Counted from the first letter of the stretch, positions 24,074 through 34,120 are shown. The stretch: DNA of 36,055 nt from an uncultured Bacteroidales bacterium (GCA_937898885.1 CALDKD010000082.1:1-36055), one strand, 5' to 3'. Notes: generated from the sequence alone by a model not told the origin. Numbers and translations are program-made.

Positions 24074-24808
24074 CGAGGCTGATGTTATCAGCACCGACGA
24101 TACTCCGGCGTTGAGCGCATTGAATGCGTTCTGTATCTTCGGAATCATTCCACCGCTTATTGTTCCGTCATCTACGAGACGAGGAAAATCGTAATAGGAG
24201 ATATAAGGAATTACGCTTGTATCATCATCCGGACGGAGCAGTACTCCCGGTTTCTCAAAGCAATAGACCAAAGTCACCTTGAAAAAGCCGGAAAGGGCCT
24301 TGGCTGCCTCGGCAGCTATCGTATCGGCATTGGTATTGAGCATCAAACCGTTCCCGTCGTGAGTCAGTGGAACCAGTACCGGGACAATGTTCTGCTCAAG
24401 CAGATTTGCCAGAAATGGTGCATTCACAGCCGTGACATCGCCCACATAGCCATAATCGATATCCTTGACCGGTCTCTTTACGGCAGTCATCACATTGCAG
24501 TCGGCACCGGTCAGCCCAATAGCATTCACGCCCTTTGCCTGAAGTCCGGCAACAATGTTCTTGTTGACAAGACCGCCATAGACCATCGTCACCACCTTCA
24601 GAGTCTCCGCATCGGTTATCCTACGTCCGTCAACCATCTTGCTCTCAATGCCAAGCCTGGCCGAGAGCGCAGTGGCAGAGCGTCCGCCACCGTGTACAAG
24701 GACCTTATATCCGGGAATTGTCCTGAAATCATTCAGAAGCTTTTCCAATGTATCAGGCTGCTCAACAATAGCTCCGCCTACCTTTACAATAATAAGAGAC
24801 TGTCTCAT
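24035..24808 (-). CDS. argB: N-acetylglutamate kinase
   Basis: 257 residues, second step of arginine biosynthesis (phosphorylation of N-acetylglutamate). The amino acid kinase fold is marked by KVGGAIVE at the N terminus, LVHGGGRSATALSARLG for substrate binding, and GLVNKNIVAGLQAKGVNAIGLTGADCNVM. The C-terminal part keeps NTNADTIAAEAAKAL and GGMIPKIQNAFNALNAGVSSVLIT. It follows aroK after 10 bases in the same direction. Its last 39 bases overlap the convergent CPBP gene. Length is normal. Confidence 0.95.
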   Translation of the reverse strand: MRQSLIIVKVGGAIVEQPDTLEKLLNDFRTIPGYKVLVHGGGRSATALSARLGIESKMVDGRRITDAETLKVVTMVYGGLVNKNIVAGLQAKGVNAIGLTGADCNVMTAVKRPVKDIDYGYVGDVTAVNAPFLANLLEQNIVPVLVPLTHDGNGLMLNTNADTIAAEAAKALSGFFKVTLVYCFEKPGVLLRPDDDTSVIPYISYYDFPRLVDDGTISGGMIPKIQNAFNALNAGVSSVLITSASSLDTLEGTTIAL

Positions 24809-24818
24809 ATATCAAAAA

Positions 24819-25346
24819 TCACAAATTCAACAAATTTCTTACTCCCTGCACAGACTCCGCCACTTGCTCCACGCTCTCAAGCCTTTCGCCGGAATACCTG
24901 TATTCAGCCTCGGAGTATGATACATTACGGCGCTCCAGTTCCTCTGTGATGAACTGCATAAGCTGCTCATCGTTCTTGCCGGCTATCAGAGGGCGTGTCG
25001 CGCTGGCTACGCGCAGCCTTCGGAACAAGACAGGAACTGGTGTATCAAGCCACACAGTCTTACCCTGCGCCTTCATATACTCCATATTACCGTAATACAA
25101 TGGTGTGGAGCCGCCGCACGATATCACAATATCCTCAAACTCACCGACCTCGCGCAGCAGGCGGGCCTCAATTTTCCGGAACTCGTCCTGGCCCAGCTCG
25201 CTGAAGATGCGGGAAACGCTCCTCATATACCGTTGCTCTATGTACTGGTCAAGGTCGCAGAAAGACACCCCCATATCTAAAGCAAGAGCACGGCCAAGAG
25301 TAGTCTTGCCCGTACCCATAAATCCCAATAAAAAAATCCTTGTCAC
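24819..25346 (-). CDS. aroK: Shikimate kinase
   Basis: 175 residues. It phosphorylates shikimate in the aromatic amino acid pathway. The P-loop is GFMGTGKTT at residues 8-16, followed by the D-x-D-type shikimate-binding stretch FCDLDQYIE. The conserved F-R-K-x-E is present (DEFRKIEARLL), as is the SCGGSTP loop in place of the more usual GGG. The lid arginine lies in VASATRPLI. It overlaps topA by 4 bases and is followed by argB, giving topA-aroK-argB. Confidence 0.94.
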   Translation of the reverse strand: MTRIFLLGFMGTGKTTLGRALALDMGVSFCDLDQYIEQRYMRSVSRIFSELGQDEFRKIEARLLREVGEFEDIVISCGGSTPLYYGNMEYMKAQGKTVWLDTPVPVLFRRLRVASATRPLIAGKNDEQLMQFITEELERRNVSYSEAEYRYSGERLESVEQVAESVQGVRNLLNL

Positions 25347-27685
25347 TTTTTGGCCTTGAAAATCCTGCGTCTGGGAGCAGAGCCGGTTTTGTCTATCTGA
25401 GCCTTGATTATCTCATTGCACTCCTCCAGAGTAAGTTCTGCCGGTACCTTGGACTTCGGAATCTTATAGTTACTGCCATTATATGAGATATATGGACCAT
25501 AACGGCCATTCAATATCTCCATCTCCGACTCCCCGGTAAATGTCTTGATGACTTTCCTGGACTCGTTCTCACGCTTGTCCGTAAGCATGGCCACGGCCTG
25601 CTCCAATGTTATCTCCATTGGGTCAACCTTTCCCTGAAGCGAGACATACATATTTGAGTGATGTATGTACGGGCCGAATCTTCCTGTACCGATAACCACA
25701 TTGCTGCCCTCAAACTCACCCAATGTCCTTGGCAGACGGAAGAGCTCCATCGCCTCCTCAAGAGTTATTGTCTCAAGGGTCTGTCCCTTCCTCATCTGGG
25801 CAAAGCGAGGTTTCTCCTCATCCTCAGCGCTGCCTATCTGGACGATAGGACCGAAGCGGCCAATCTTTACGGATACGGGCTTGCCAGACTCCGGATCAAC
25901 ACCAAGCACCCTCTCGCCTACCTTATGCTCGTCCTTGCGCGACATCGTATCCGATACCATAGGCTCAAAGGTTGAGTAGAAGTCACCTATCACACTCTTC
26001 CACGGTTTCTCGCCATCTGCAATGTCATCAAACTCTTTCTCTACCTTAGCGGTAAAGTTATAGTCCATAATATCAGGGAAATACTCGTTAAGGAAATCGT
26101 TGACCACAAGACCTATGTCGGTAGGTAACAGCTTAGACTTCTCCGCGCCGTAAACCTCTGTGAGGGTCTCGTCAGTAATCTTTCCCTTTTTAAGTCTGAT
26201 CAGGTTATAGCTACGCTCCTCACCTTTCACATCGTCCTTAATCACATACTCGCGCTGCTGTATCGTACCGATTGTAGGAGCGTACGTTGAAGGTCTTCCA
26301 ATGCCCAGTTCCTCAAGCTTGTGCACAAGCGAGGCCTCATTGTAGCGCTGCGAATGCTGTGTAAAGCGCTCCACAGCCTGAATGGAGACACAATTCAGAG
26401 ACTCACCTATCTCCATCTGCGGAAGTGATGCTCCTCCGTCCTGGGTATCCGTCTCGTCATCGTGGCTTTCACGATAAACCTTAAGGAATCCATCAAATCT
26501 CACCACCTCGCCGGTTGTCTGGAACAGGCGCTCGCTCTTGTCTGACGATATTGTGATGGTTGTCTTCTCTGTCTCGGCATCAGCCATCTGCGATGCTATG
26601 GTACGCTTCCAGATAAGCTCATAGAGACGCTTCTCAGGAGCAGTTCCCTCTATTGAGGTCTTGTCCATATAAGTGGGACGGATAGCCTCGTGAGCCTCCT
26701 GCGCGCCCTTGGACTTCTGGTGATACTGACGTGGGCAGACATACTCCTCACCCATTGTCTGAGCAATGACCTCCTTGCTGGAGTTGATACACAGCGATGA
26801 CAGATTGACGGAGTCGGTACGCATATATGTTATCTTTCCAGACTCATACAGTCGCTGTGCCAGCATCATAGTCTGCATAACGGTGAACCCGAACTTTCTG
26901 GCAGCCTCCTGTTGCAAGGTAGAAGTAGTGAAAGGAGGCGCGGGAGACTTCCTCAAAGGCTTTGTCTGAATGTCCGCGACCTTGAACGACGCGCCGTCGC
27001 AGTCAGAAAGGAAGCTAATGGCAGACTGCTTGTCGGCCAACCTTTCACGCAAATCCGCTGACAATTCCTTCTTCCCTCCCTCTTTGGAATCAAGCTCAAA
27101 ATTGGCGGTAACCCTATATGATGGCTCTGGAATGAATGACTTGATCTCGCGCTCACGCTCCACAACCAGCCTGACAGCCACCGACTGCACCCTACCGGCA
27201 GAGAGTGATGGCTTTACCTTGCGCCACAGAACCGGCGAGAGCTTGAAACCCACGATTCTGTCCAGTACTCTGCGTGCCTGCTGGGCATATACCAGATTAA
27301 TGTCTATGCCTCGCGGCTGCTCAATGGCATTCAGAATTGCGTTCTTTGTGATTTCGTGAAAGACAATACGGCGTGTAGTCTCGGGCTTCAGTCCCAGCAC
27401 CTCGAAAAGATGCCAGCTGATTGCCTCTCCCTCGCGGTCCTCATCAGACGCGAGCCATACCATCTTAGCCTTCTGCGAGGCATCCTTAAGCTCCTGTACA
27501 ATCTTCCTCTTATCTGAAGGAATCTCATATTCAGGATCAAAGCTGTCTATATTTATACTAAGGTCCTTCTTCTTCAAGTCACGGATATGGCCGTAACTCG
27601 ACATCACCTTGTAATCCTTACCTAAAAACTTCTCAATTGTCTTCGCTTTCGCGGGAGACTCAACAATTACCAGATTATCCTGCAT
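25343..27685 (-). CDS. topA: DNA topoisomerase I (type IA)
   Basis: 780 residues. It relaxes negative supercoils. The TOPRIM domain shows VESPAKAKT with E9 and DEDREGE from D81. The active-site tyrosine is Y287 in ITYMRTDSVNLS. Other type IA landmarks are SAGRVQSVAVRL and EAHEAIRPT. In place of C-terminal zinc fingers there are Toprim-associated repeats (RFGPIVQIG, RFGPYIHH, RYGPYISY) and a basic end, RRRIFKAKK, as is usual for Bacteroidetes TopA. A promoter box lies 37 bases upstream. It is the first gene of an operon with aroK and argB. Confidence 0.96.
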   Translation of the reverse strand: MQDNLVIVESPAKAKTIEKFLGKDYKVMSSYGHIRDLKKKDLSINIDSFDPEYEIPSDKRKIVQELKDASQKAKMVWLASDEDREGEAISWHLFEVLGLKPETTRRIVFHEITKNAILNAIEQPRGIDINLVYAQQARRVLDRIVGFKLSPVLWRKVKPSLSAGRVQSVAVRLVVEREREIKSFIPEPSYRVTANFELDSKEGGKKELSADLRERLADKQSAISFLSDCDGASFKVADIQTKPLRKSPAPPFTTSTLQQEAARKFGFTVMQTMMLAQRLYESGKITYMRTDSVNLSSLCINSSKEVIAQTMGEEYVCPRQYHQKSKGAQEAHEAIRPTYMDKTSIEGTAPEKRLYELIWKRTIASQMADAETEKTTITISSDKSERLFQTTGEVVRFDGFLKVYRESHDDETDTQDGGASLPQMEIGESLNCVSIQAVERFTQHSQRYNEASLVHKLEELGIGRPSTYAPTIGTIQQREYVIKDDVKGEERSYNLIRLKKGKITDETLTEVYGAEKSKLLPTDIGLVVNDFLNEYFPDIMDYNFTAKVEKEFDDIADGEKPWKSVIGDFYSTFEPMVSDTMSRKDEHKVGERVLGVDPESGKPVSVKIGRFGPIVQIGSAEDEEKPRFAQMRKGQTLETITLEEAMELFRLPRTLGEFEGSNVVIGTGRFGPYIHHSNMYVSLQGKVDPMEITLEQAVAMLTDKRENESRKVIKTFTGESEMEILNGRYGPYISYNGSNYKIPKSKVPAELTLEECNEIIKAQIDKTGSAPRRRIFKAKK

Positions 27686-27721
27686 CTTTCCTTGTATTTC
27701 AGTTCAGCACGTAAACGCGGG

Positions 27722-27729
27722 CAAAAGTA
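27722..27729 (-). promoter_or_regulatory. Promoter box of topA-aroK-argB
   Basis: On the minus strand TACTTTTG, a full TAnnTTTG match, 37 bases before the topA ATG. No clear -33 element at the preferred distance. Confidence 0.55.
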
Positions 27730-27794
27730 TGAAAAAAGAATCACAATATCCGACAGAGTCAATGGAGTTTTTTTTCACCGGTTGCAATTGAATA

Positions 27795-29438
27795 TCAGAA
27801 ACGGAACAGCAACGAGCCCAGAATGGCTGCTCCCTGAGCTCTGTAACCACCGTATTTATAATAGCGGTTGCCCAGCAGATTTGTTCCCTTTAACGCGATA
27901 TCCAGATTACTTTGAACCCTATATCCTAAAGACACGTCAAGAATATTGACCTGGGGAAGCCTCTCGTCCGCACAACTTGTCATCAGAGCATACTGATAAC
28001 CTGCATTCATGGTCAGTTTGTCAGAGAGCTTTCCCTCAATGTCAATAGAGATTCCGAACTCAGGCAGCATCTGCAGCTGCTCCCCGTCACCATCGCACTT
28101 CCATTTATAATACCCGGCTGTAGCCGATGCCTTCAAACGGTCTGAGGTTGTCAATGAAGCGGAGATCTCTCCATAGCCCACAGTAGCATCAGACTGCGTA
28201 AGCACAGAGCCCATAACATCCAGTGCGCTCAGGCTCTGGAACAGATGTCCGGCCATAATGCGGTAGCCGCCGCGTCCGGATACTTCCAGAAACTCATTGG
28301 CATTCCAGATGGCGCCAAGAGACGCATCCATACGGGTATATCCGTCGGTCAGTTGCTCACGGTCTGTCCAATAAGGAGAGATGGCGTAAAAACGCCTCAT
28401 ATCGTTATCCTCCGCTCCACCGGTAACGTCGGCAAAGAGAGCCAGCCAGCTTGAGACCTTATACTGAAGCCTCAGATATGGAGCCACACGAATCTTCGGA
28501 GCAATCCTGTTGCGGACTGTGACATCAAATCCCGCTACCGCCGACAGGCTTGTATTGGTCCAGCTCACTTGAGGACGGGCTGATACCGTAACATAGTCCA
28601 CGTAATCGAATGAGAAGCGCAGACGATTTCTCCAGTCATACAGAGAGGCCTTGGCCGAGCCCCAGAGCCCAACAGACCAGGACTGGCTGATGTCATAGCC
28701 GGCAAATCCCTTGACCCTGAACAGATTCTCACGTCCTTTGAGCGACACGTCGTGTGATATGTTGTCATCGGAGCAGGCATACCATCCAGCAAGCACATTG
28801 AAGTATATGCCCGCCATATCAGGACAACTAACCGTAGCCTCTATGTTACCGGTCATTATATTACGGCCATTGTCTCTTGGATCGTGTTTCTGAAACTGGG
28901 CCGGAGAAGGTCTGAAATTCACATATTGGTATCCCACGCCGGCATTGACACCTATCTTCAATCTGCTCAGGTTATGCTCAAAGCCTGCCGAGAAACCGGC
29001 ATCATACATTCTGGATGTCCAGTCATCCTCAAGCATGCCGTTCCAGCCGTTGAGTTTACCGTTTATTCTCAGAATATCATTCTCCTTTATTCTGATCCGA
29101 GCATTTGCCAGAGCATCAATATTGCCAAACATTCCATAGCCGAACCTTATTAGTCCACTGTATGACGGCGGCTCACTCTCAGGACTGTCCGGAGCCAGCA
29201 TCGGATCGCGCAGATACCCATTCAAAGGACGGGCCTCCCTTATATACTCAACAGGACTCTCTGACGAGAGAATCTCCGGCTTTGCGGGAACAGGCATAAC
29301 CTTTCTGGCATCGGTGACATCCGCGTTGTACACACCCTCTATCGTAAGCGATCTGGATGGCAGGTTATTGTCAGGCTGTGCGTAGGACGGCAGTGCGAGA
29401 ACTGCCAGGCCAAGCAATACTATATCTGTTATCTTCAT
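27795..29438 (-). CDS. Outer membrane beta-barrel protein, TonB-receptor-like C-terminal part
   Basis: 547 residues from the ATG at 29438, chosen because it begins the signal peptide MKITDIVLLGLAVLALPSYAQ; a longer frame starts 36 bases earlier inside the TPR gene. The mature protein has alternating strands throughout (YSGLIRFGYGMFGNIDALANARIRI; GVGYQYVNFRPSPAQF; WTNTSLSAVAGFDVTVRN) and ends in FRF, the usual C-terminal aromatic of outer membrane barrels. The final part, LDIALKGTNLLGNRYYKYGGY, is like the last strands of TonB-dependent receptors, but no plug domain precedes the barrel. It starts 19 bases after the big TPR gene and is probably co-transcribed with it. Ligand unknown. Confidence 0.75.
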   Translation of the reverse strand: MKITDIVLLGLAVLALPSYAQPDNNLPSRSLTIEGVYNADVTDARKVMPVPAKPEILSSESPVEYIREARPLNGYLRDPMLAPDSPESEPPSYSGLIRFGYGMFGNIDALANARIRIKENDILRINGKLNGWNGMLEDDWTSRMYDAGFSAGFEHNLSRLKIGVNAGVGYQYVNFRPSPAQFQKHDPRDNGRNIMTGNIEATVSCPDMAGIYFNVLAGWYACSDDNISHDVSLKGRENLFRVKGFAGYDISQSWSVGLWGSAKASLYDWRNRLRFSFDYVDYVTVSARPQVSWTNTSLSAVAGFDVTVRNRIAPKIRVAPYLRLQYKVSSWLALFADVTGGAEDNDMRRFYAISPYWTDREQLTDGYTRMDASLGAIWNANEFLEVSGRGGYRIMAGHLFQSLSALDVMGSVLTQSDATVGYGEISASLTTSDRLKASATAGYYKWKCDGDGEQLQMLPEFGISIDIEGKLSDKLTMNAGYQYALMTSCADERLPQVNILDVSLGYRVQSNLDIALKGTNLLGNRYYKYGGYRAQGAAILGSLLFRF

Positions 29439-29457
29439 AATCAATACCGAATCAAAG

Positions 29458-32400
29458 TCATTCCAATTTTGCAAGTCTCTCCTCTATCATAGAGGCTATG
29501 TCATCATTCTCCTTGTAATTCTGTCTGAGCGAGATGAGATATTGCCTTGCCTCCACTGTCTTGCCCTGAGCAAGATATATGTCTGACAGCAATATGAAAC
29601 TTCTGGCCAGCCAGTATGTATGCGGCGTACCTCCGGAAATAAGATCCATAATGTTCTTCTCCGCAGCCTCAATGTCGCCGGTGCCATACAGGATACTGCT
29701 CACCAGCCAGTCGCTCTCGGCTCCGTACGCGGAGCGTGTATCGGAAGACAGGTCGCGAAGCACAGGGAGCGCATCGGCTGTCTTGTCCAACGCAAGCAAT
29801 GACTTGCATTTCATATAATTGACCTCGGTTGCCTGTCCGGGTTCAAGCCTTGAGGACAGAGCCTTGTCAGCAAACTCAATGACCATGCCATAGTTCTCTA
29901 CCTTATATGCGCTAAGGACCGCTCCAAGCGATGCCTTGCGGCTGAGCTCTGCCGTATTGGCCCTGTCATAAAGCCTTCTGTATGTGGCCAGAGCCAGGCT
30001 GTAGTCCTTAGTATCGTAAGCCAGTTGCGACGCACGGTCCAGAGCGTCTGTGCAGAAACGGCTGTGTTCCTTGCCTGCTGCGGCCAGCAAATACTGAAGG
30101 GCCTTGTCGTACTCCTTCTGATCGCTGTAAATCAGACCGAGATAATAATTTGCGTTAACGGCGTACGCACCCTCCGGGAACTGATGCAGATAGTTCTCAA
30201 ATGCCGTGACAGCATCATCATACTTGCCGCGGGTAAAGAGCAGCTCAGCCGATGCGTATGTCAGCGAGTCACGCTCAACAGCCGCCACAGGAGTCTGTCC
30301 GCCAACCGACTCAGAATAGGCCAGGTACTGATCTACCCTGCCTGTCTCAACATAGACAGAACGGAGGTCACGCATCGCCATTGCAGACTCATCGCTGCCA
30401 GGATAATTCTCTATTACCTTCTTATATGCCGGAATGGCCCTCTCGTAGTTGTCATTCTGGTAATAAATCAGCGCTATCTCTGCCGATGCCTTGCGGGCCA
30501 GGTCACTCTTGGGATAACCGCTCACCACCCTCTCAAACGCGTGGATGGCATCCGATGATTTGTCCATCTGCTGGCAAGCCCTTGCCTCCTCGAACAAAGC
30601 CTGGGCGCAGTAGTCTGATGACGGATACTCATTGCAAAGCCTCTCCATCATTGAGACCTTGCCATTGTAATCCTTCTTCAAGCCAAGGACTAGCCCCATA
30701 CGGTAGAGCGCATAATCACCGTTCTGCCTGTATGTGGAAAGGGAATTAGTGTAGCACTCCTCGGCATTGGAATAATCGTGCTCATAGAAATAGCAGTCAC
30801 CCATTCTGGCGTATGTATCGGAAAGCATCTCCTTGGAGACCTTTGAGGCATAGCTGCTTGTCAGGCTCTTCCATTGACTCAGCGCCTTGCTCCAGTCCGA
30901 GGATTTATACGCTGAGTATCCGGCCCCGTACAATGCCGGCGCATAGAGTTCCGACCTGCTGTCAGGAACAAGTCCGAAGTAACGGTTGTAATCCGATGCC
31001 GCCTGAGCGAACTTCCCTTGTCTGAAGTATGTCTCAGCGCGCCAGAAACAGGCATTCGCAGCTGTCTCCCTGTCATATTGCGACATATCCGATGCCTGCG
31101 TCATATAAGTTGCGACCTTGTCAAAATCGCCGCCGGCATACAGTTCCAGGCCCTTTCTGTAAAGCAGCTGCTGCCTCGCCTCAAGAATCTTACGGCCCGG
31201 ACTGTGTATCTTCTCTATGGACTCCAAAGCCACATCATAGTTGTTGGACTGCAGATATACCTCGGCAAGACGCTCATTGACGTCATCGGCATACTTTGAG
31301 TCGGGATACTCATTCAGGAATCTCTCAAAAGCAGTTACTGGCTCGGCGAACGGGGAATAGCCAGACTCCTGGACGCACATGGCATAATTATACAGGCCAG
31401 CCTCTGAGAGACTCTTGTCAGCAGTCATTGAGGCAACCTGCTCAAAAGCAAGGATGGCATCACTCTTGTCGCCCATCTCTAGTGACGAGAGGCCCATATG
31501 ATACCAGGCGTTCTGTTCCAGCACGTCATCCTCTACCGATACCATTCCAAGGAACTCCAGCGCACGTCCGTGATCACCCAACTGCCAGTTGGCCATACCC
31601 AGCTGATATACATCAAGACGGTCTGGTTTGGTATCGCCCAATACGTAGCTGGTAAGCATCTCATCCGCATCAGACCACCTTCCCTGAGCGAAGCGGGCCT
31701 GACCGAGTATGCGCTCAGCCTCAGAAGACACATCACTATCCTCATCCAGCAATGACTCCGCCATAGTAGCGGCATCATCGGCCTTACCCTCCCTCAGAGC
31801 TATCTCTGCAAGGAAAAGCTGTGCGGCACTGCCGTATTTGTCAACGCGCAATGATTTGGTGAATCCGGCCCTCGCCGCATCAAGACGTCCCTCGGAATAA
31901 TCAGCGCAAGCTTTATAGAATACCACATCGTCATCGTACCCATCCATATTATCCAGAACGCTCAGGAGCACATAGCCCTCAGAGATGCGTCCGTTTCTCA
32001 TCAGTGACAACGCGTGGTAGAATGTCATCCTGCGGCTGTCATCCATACTCAGCTTCTCAGGATTGCAGTCCTCAAACCACACAAGAGCCTCATCGTACTC
32101 ACCGCGTCTCGCACAGCAAATTCCGGTAAGAGCCTTTACACGATAGCCCCATACAGACATAGGATAACGCTCCAGAAACGCCTGAAGAGCCTCCTTTCCT
32201 TTCTCATAATCCTGCTCAGACGTTATGACGGCATACATATAATCCGCCTCCTCACGCCAAAGATACCCCTGTCTTCCTGATGCCTCCGTCCTGCTCCACT
32301 CATCAAGACAATCCTTTGCCGCACCATAATCACCACTCTCAAACAAAGAGCGGGCATCCCGCAGAATACTTTTCTCAGAATCTGCCACCGGACGCTCCTG

Positions 32401-32466
32401 GCCGTTTGACGGAAGAGTCAGAGACAATGCCGCCAGAGACAGACAAAACAATTTTCCTATTCTCAT
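29458..32466 (-). CDS. Large secreted tetratricopeptide-repeat protein
   Basis: 1002 residues with a signal peptide (MRIGKLFCLSLAALSLTLPSNGQ) and TPR-type helix pairs along almost the whole length, for example GDYGAAKDCLDEW, GEYDEALVWFEDCNPEKL, HDYSNAEECYTNSLSTY, DNYERAIPAYKKVIENYPGSDE and GKYDDAVTAFENYLHQFPEGAYA. Many repeats are of the spaced F-P-x-S-x-Y type found in BamD and YbgF-like proteins, which suggests a periplasmic scaffold at the outer membrane. The start overlaps the ybeY stop by 4 bases (ATGA), and a beta-barrel protein gene follows after 19 bases. The shared operon suggests the TPR protein and the barrel work together; the process is unknown. Confidence 0.85.
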   Translation of the reverse strand: MRIGKLFCLSLAALSLTLPSNGQERPVADSEKSILRDARSLFESGDYGAAKDCLDEWSRTEASGRQGYLWREEADYMYAVITSEQDYEKGKEALQAFLERYPMSVWGYRVKALTGICCARRGEYDEALVWFEDCNPEKLSMDDSRRMTFYHALSLMRNGRISEGYVLLSVLDNMDGYDDDVVFYKACADYSEGRLDAARAGFTKSLRVDKYGSAAQLFLAEIALREGKADDAATMAESLLDEDSDVSSEAERILGQARFAQGRWSDADEMLTSYVLGDTKPDRLDVYQLGMANWQLGDHGRALEFLGMVSVEDDVLEQNAWYHMGLSSLEMGDKSDAILAFEQVASMTADKSLSEAGLYNYAMCVQESGYSPFAEPVTAFERFLNEYPDSKYADDVNERLAEVYLQSNNYDVALESIEKIHSPGRKILEARQQLLYRKGLELYAGGDFDKVATYMTQASDMSQYDRETAANACFWRAETYFRQGKFAQAASDYNRYFGLVPDSRSELYAPALYGAGYSAYKSSDWSKALSQWKSLTSSYASKVSKEMLSDTYARMGDCYFYEHDYSNAEECYTNSLSTYRQNGDYALYRMGLVLGLKKDYNGKVSMMERLCNEYPSSDYCAQALFEEARACQQMDKSSDAIHAFERVVSGYPKSDLARKASAEIALIYYQNDNYERAIPAYKKVIENYPGSDESAMAMRDLRSVYVETGRVDQYLAYSESVGGQTPVAAVERDSLTYASAELLFTRGKYDDAVTAFENYLHQFPEGAYAVNANYYLGLIYSDQKEYDKALQYLLAAAGKEHSRFCTDALDRASQLAYDTKDYSLALATYRRLYDRANTAELSRKASLGAVLSAYKVENYGMVIEFADKALSSRLEPGQATEVNYMKCKSLLALDKTADALPVLRDLSSDTRSAYGAESDWLVSSILYGTGDIEAAEKNIMDLISGGTPHTYWLARSFILLSDIYLAQGKTVEARQYLISLRQNYKENDDIASMIEERLAKLE

Positions 32467-32891
32467 TTTTCAATCATTTTCATTAACATTCCAAGGGCCT
32501 TGTTCTCTGCCGCCTCCATAACGGCCCGCTCTCCCGGTCCCTTGTCGTTGATGCCGCACAGATGAAGCACTCCGTGTATTATCACCCTGTACAGCTCACT
32601 CTCGTATCCAGTACCGAACAACTCGCTGTTGCTGCGGACCGTATCCAGACTTATATACAGATCTCCGCTGATCTTTTTACCTGAAGAGTAGTCGAACGTG
32701 ATGATGTCAGTATAATAATCGTGTCCGAGGAACTGACGATTCACCTCCAGTATCTTCTCATCATCGCAAAAAAGATAGCCTATACCATTCTCCTGACAGC
32801 CATACGTACCGGCCACCGCCTGAATCCACCTCCTCACTATAGCTTTGGAAAAGCGGGGCATCGCCACATTCTCAGTCTGAAACGCTATCAT
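32463..32891 (-). CDS. ybeY: Endoribonuclease YbeY (16S rRNA maturation)
   Basis: 142 residues from ATG 32891 (MIAFQTENV). This start overlaps the stop of the upstream gene by 4 bases; the longer frame to 33053 lies inside that gene and is not conserved. YbeY is a metal-dependent RNase for 16S rRNA 3' maturation and ribosome quality control. The metal motif is HGVLHLCGIND, with H106 and H110. The third position, His in E. coli YbeY, is Asp116 here, a change also common in Bacteroidetes sequences. The upstream part YTDIITFDY and SGDLYISLDTV are the other conserved segments. Confidence 0.93.
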   Translation of the reverse strand: MIAFQTENVAMPRFSKAIVRRWIQAVAGTYGCQENGIGYLFCDDEKILEVNRQFLGHDYYTDIITFDYSSGKKISGDLYISLDTVRSNSELFGTGYESELYRVIIHGVLHLCGINDKGPGERAVMEAAENKALGMLMKMIEK

Positions 32892-34120
32892 ACTCCAAAA
32901 AACATATATGCCATAAATATTGCGGCCAGTATCCCGGCAAAATCGGCTATGAGGCCACAAGCCACCGAGTATCGGGTATTGCGTACGCCCACACTGCCAA
33001 AATAGACAGCCAATATATAAAATGTAGTGTCGGTTGAGCCCTGAAACATACAAGCCAGACGGCCCACGAACGAATCAGCTCCGTATGTGGTCATCGCGTC
33101 AATCATCAGGCCACGGGCACCGCCGCCACTCAGCGGTTTCATCAATGCGGTAGGAAGCGCCGCCACAAAATCACCGTTGCCACCGCATTTCTCCACAACC
33201 CAGCCGATACCATTCACAAATCCGTCCATCGCGCCGGATGCCCTGAACACGCCAATACCTACCAGCATCGCCACCAGATACGGAATAATCCTGACCGCGG
33301 TGGTGAAACCGTCCTTGGCACCCTCAACAAAAGTCTCGTAAATATTGATCCTTGCCTTTATTCCAGACACAATGAACCCGATAATAATCAGAAACAATAT
33401 GATATTGGCTACTGACGTTGACACAGGTCCTATCTTGACTGACGGAAGCGACATAAACCCCCAGATGATAAGCGCCACGATGAGGCTCAAACCGCCCAGG
33501 AAGAGAATCAGCACTTTGTCAAAACGAATATTCTGAATTATGCTTGTGGCTATCAGGCCTGCCATAGTAGAGAAAAATGTTGCGATCAGTATGGGCAGAA
33601 ACACATCGGCAGGCTGTGCGGCCCCCATCTGCGCCCTATATACCATTATGCTGACAGGGATAAGCGTAAGACCCGATGTGTTCAGCACAAGGAACATTAT
33701 CATAGGGTCTGATGCGGTATCCTTTCTGTCATTGAGTTCCTGCATACGCTCCATAGCCTTCAGTCCCATAGGGGTGGCGGCATTATCCAGCCCCAGCATA
33801 TTGGCGGCCAGATTCATAAAAATCGAGCCATAGACCGGGTCATTCTTAGGCAATGCCGGGAACAGACGGCAGAATACAGGGCTGAGCAGACGTGCCAGCA
33901 TACTCACAACTCCACTGCGTTCTCCAATCTTCATTATGCCGAGCCAGAGAGACAACACTCCGGTAAGGCCCAATGATATCTCAAATCCTGTCTTGGCCGA
34001 GCTGAAGGTGGAATCCATTATGTCCTGAAAGATGACGGCATCGCCAGTGACAGCCAGATGCGCTATCGCCACCACAAAGGCAATCAGGAAAAACGCCACC
34101 CATATCCAGTTCAGGACCAT
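32888..34120 (-). CDS. SpmA/SpmB-like fused nucleoside-recognition membrane protein
   Basis: 410 residues from ATG 34120. The ATG at 34141 is possible but would leave almost no leader after the promoter box at 34150-34157. The protein is polytopic. The first half (STFSSAKTGFEISLGLTGVLSLWLGIMKIGE, then NLAANMLGLDNAATPMGLKAM) is the SpmA-type nucleoside-recognition (Gate) domain. The second half (IRIIPYLVAMLVGIGVFRASGAM ... FVAALPTALMKPLSGGGARGLMIDAM) is the SpmB-type domain. In Bacillus these are separate spore maturation proteins; Bacteroidetes that do not sporulate carry the fused form, presumably a transporter. It is the first gene of the operon with ybeY and the TPR protein. Confidence 0.88.
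   Translation of the reverse strand: MVLNWIWVAFFLIAFVVAIAHLAVTGDAVIFQDIMDSTFSSAKTGFEISLGLTGVLSLWLGIMKIGERSGVVSMLARLLSPVFCRLFPALPKNDPVYGSIFMNLAANMLGLDNAATPMGLKAMERMQELNDRKDTASDPMIMFLVLNTSGLTLIPVSIMVYRAQMGAAQPADVFLPILIATFFSTMAGLIATSIIQNIRFDKVLILFLGGLSLIVALIIWGFMSLPSVKIGPVSTSVANIILFLIIIGFIVSGIKARINIYETFVEGAKDGFTTAVRIIPYLVAMLVGIGVFRASGAMDGFVNGIGWVVEKCGGNGDFVAALPTALMKPLSGGGARGLMIDAMTTYGADSFVGRLACMFQGSTDTTFYILAVYFGSVGVRNTRYSVACGLIADFAGILAAIFMAYMFFGV

Noticed and set aside
25658..25979. Plus-strand frames of about 105 codons opposite topA
   Set aside because: Two overlapping frames opposite a conserved gene, without any domain.
32892..33053. N-terminal extension of YbeY
   Set aside because: It lies inside the end of the SpmAB-like gene and gives a sequence unlike any YbeY; the ATG at 32891 makes the usual 4-base overlap.
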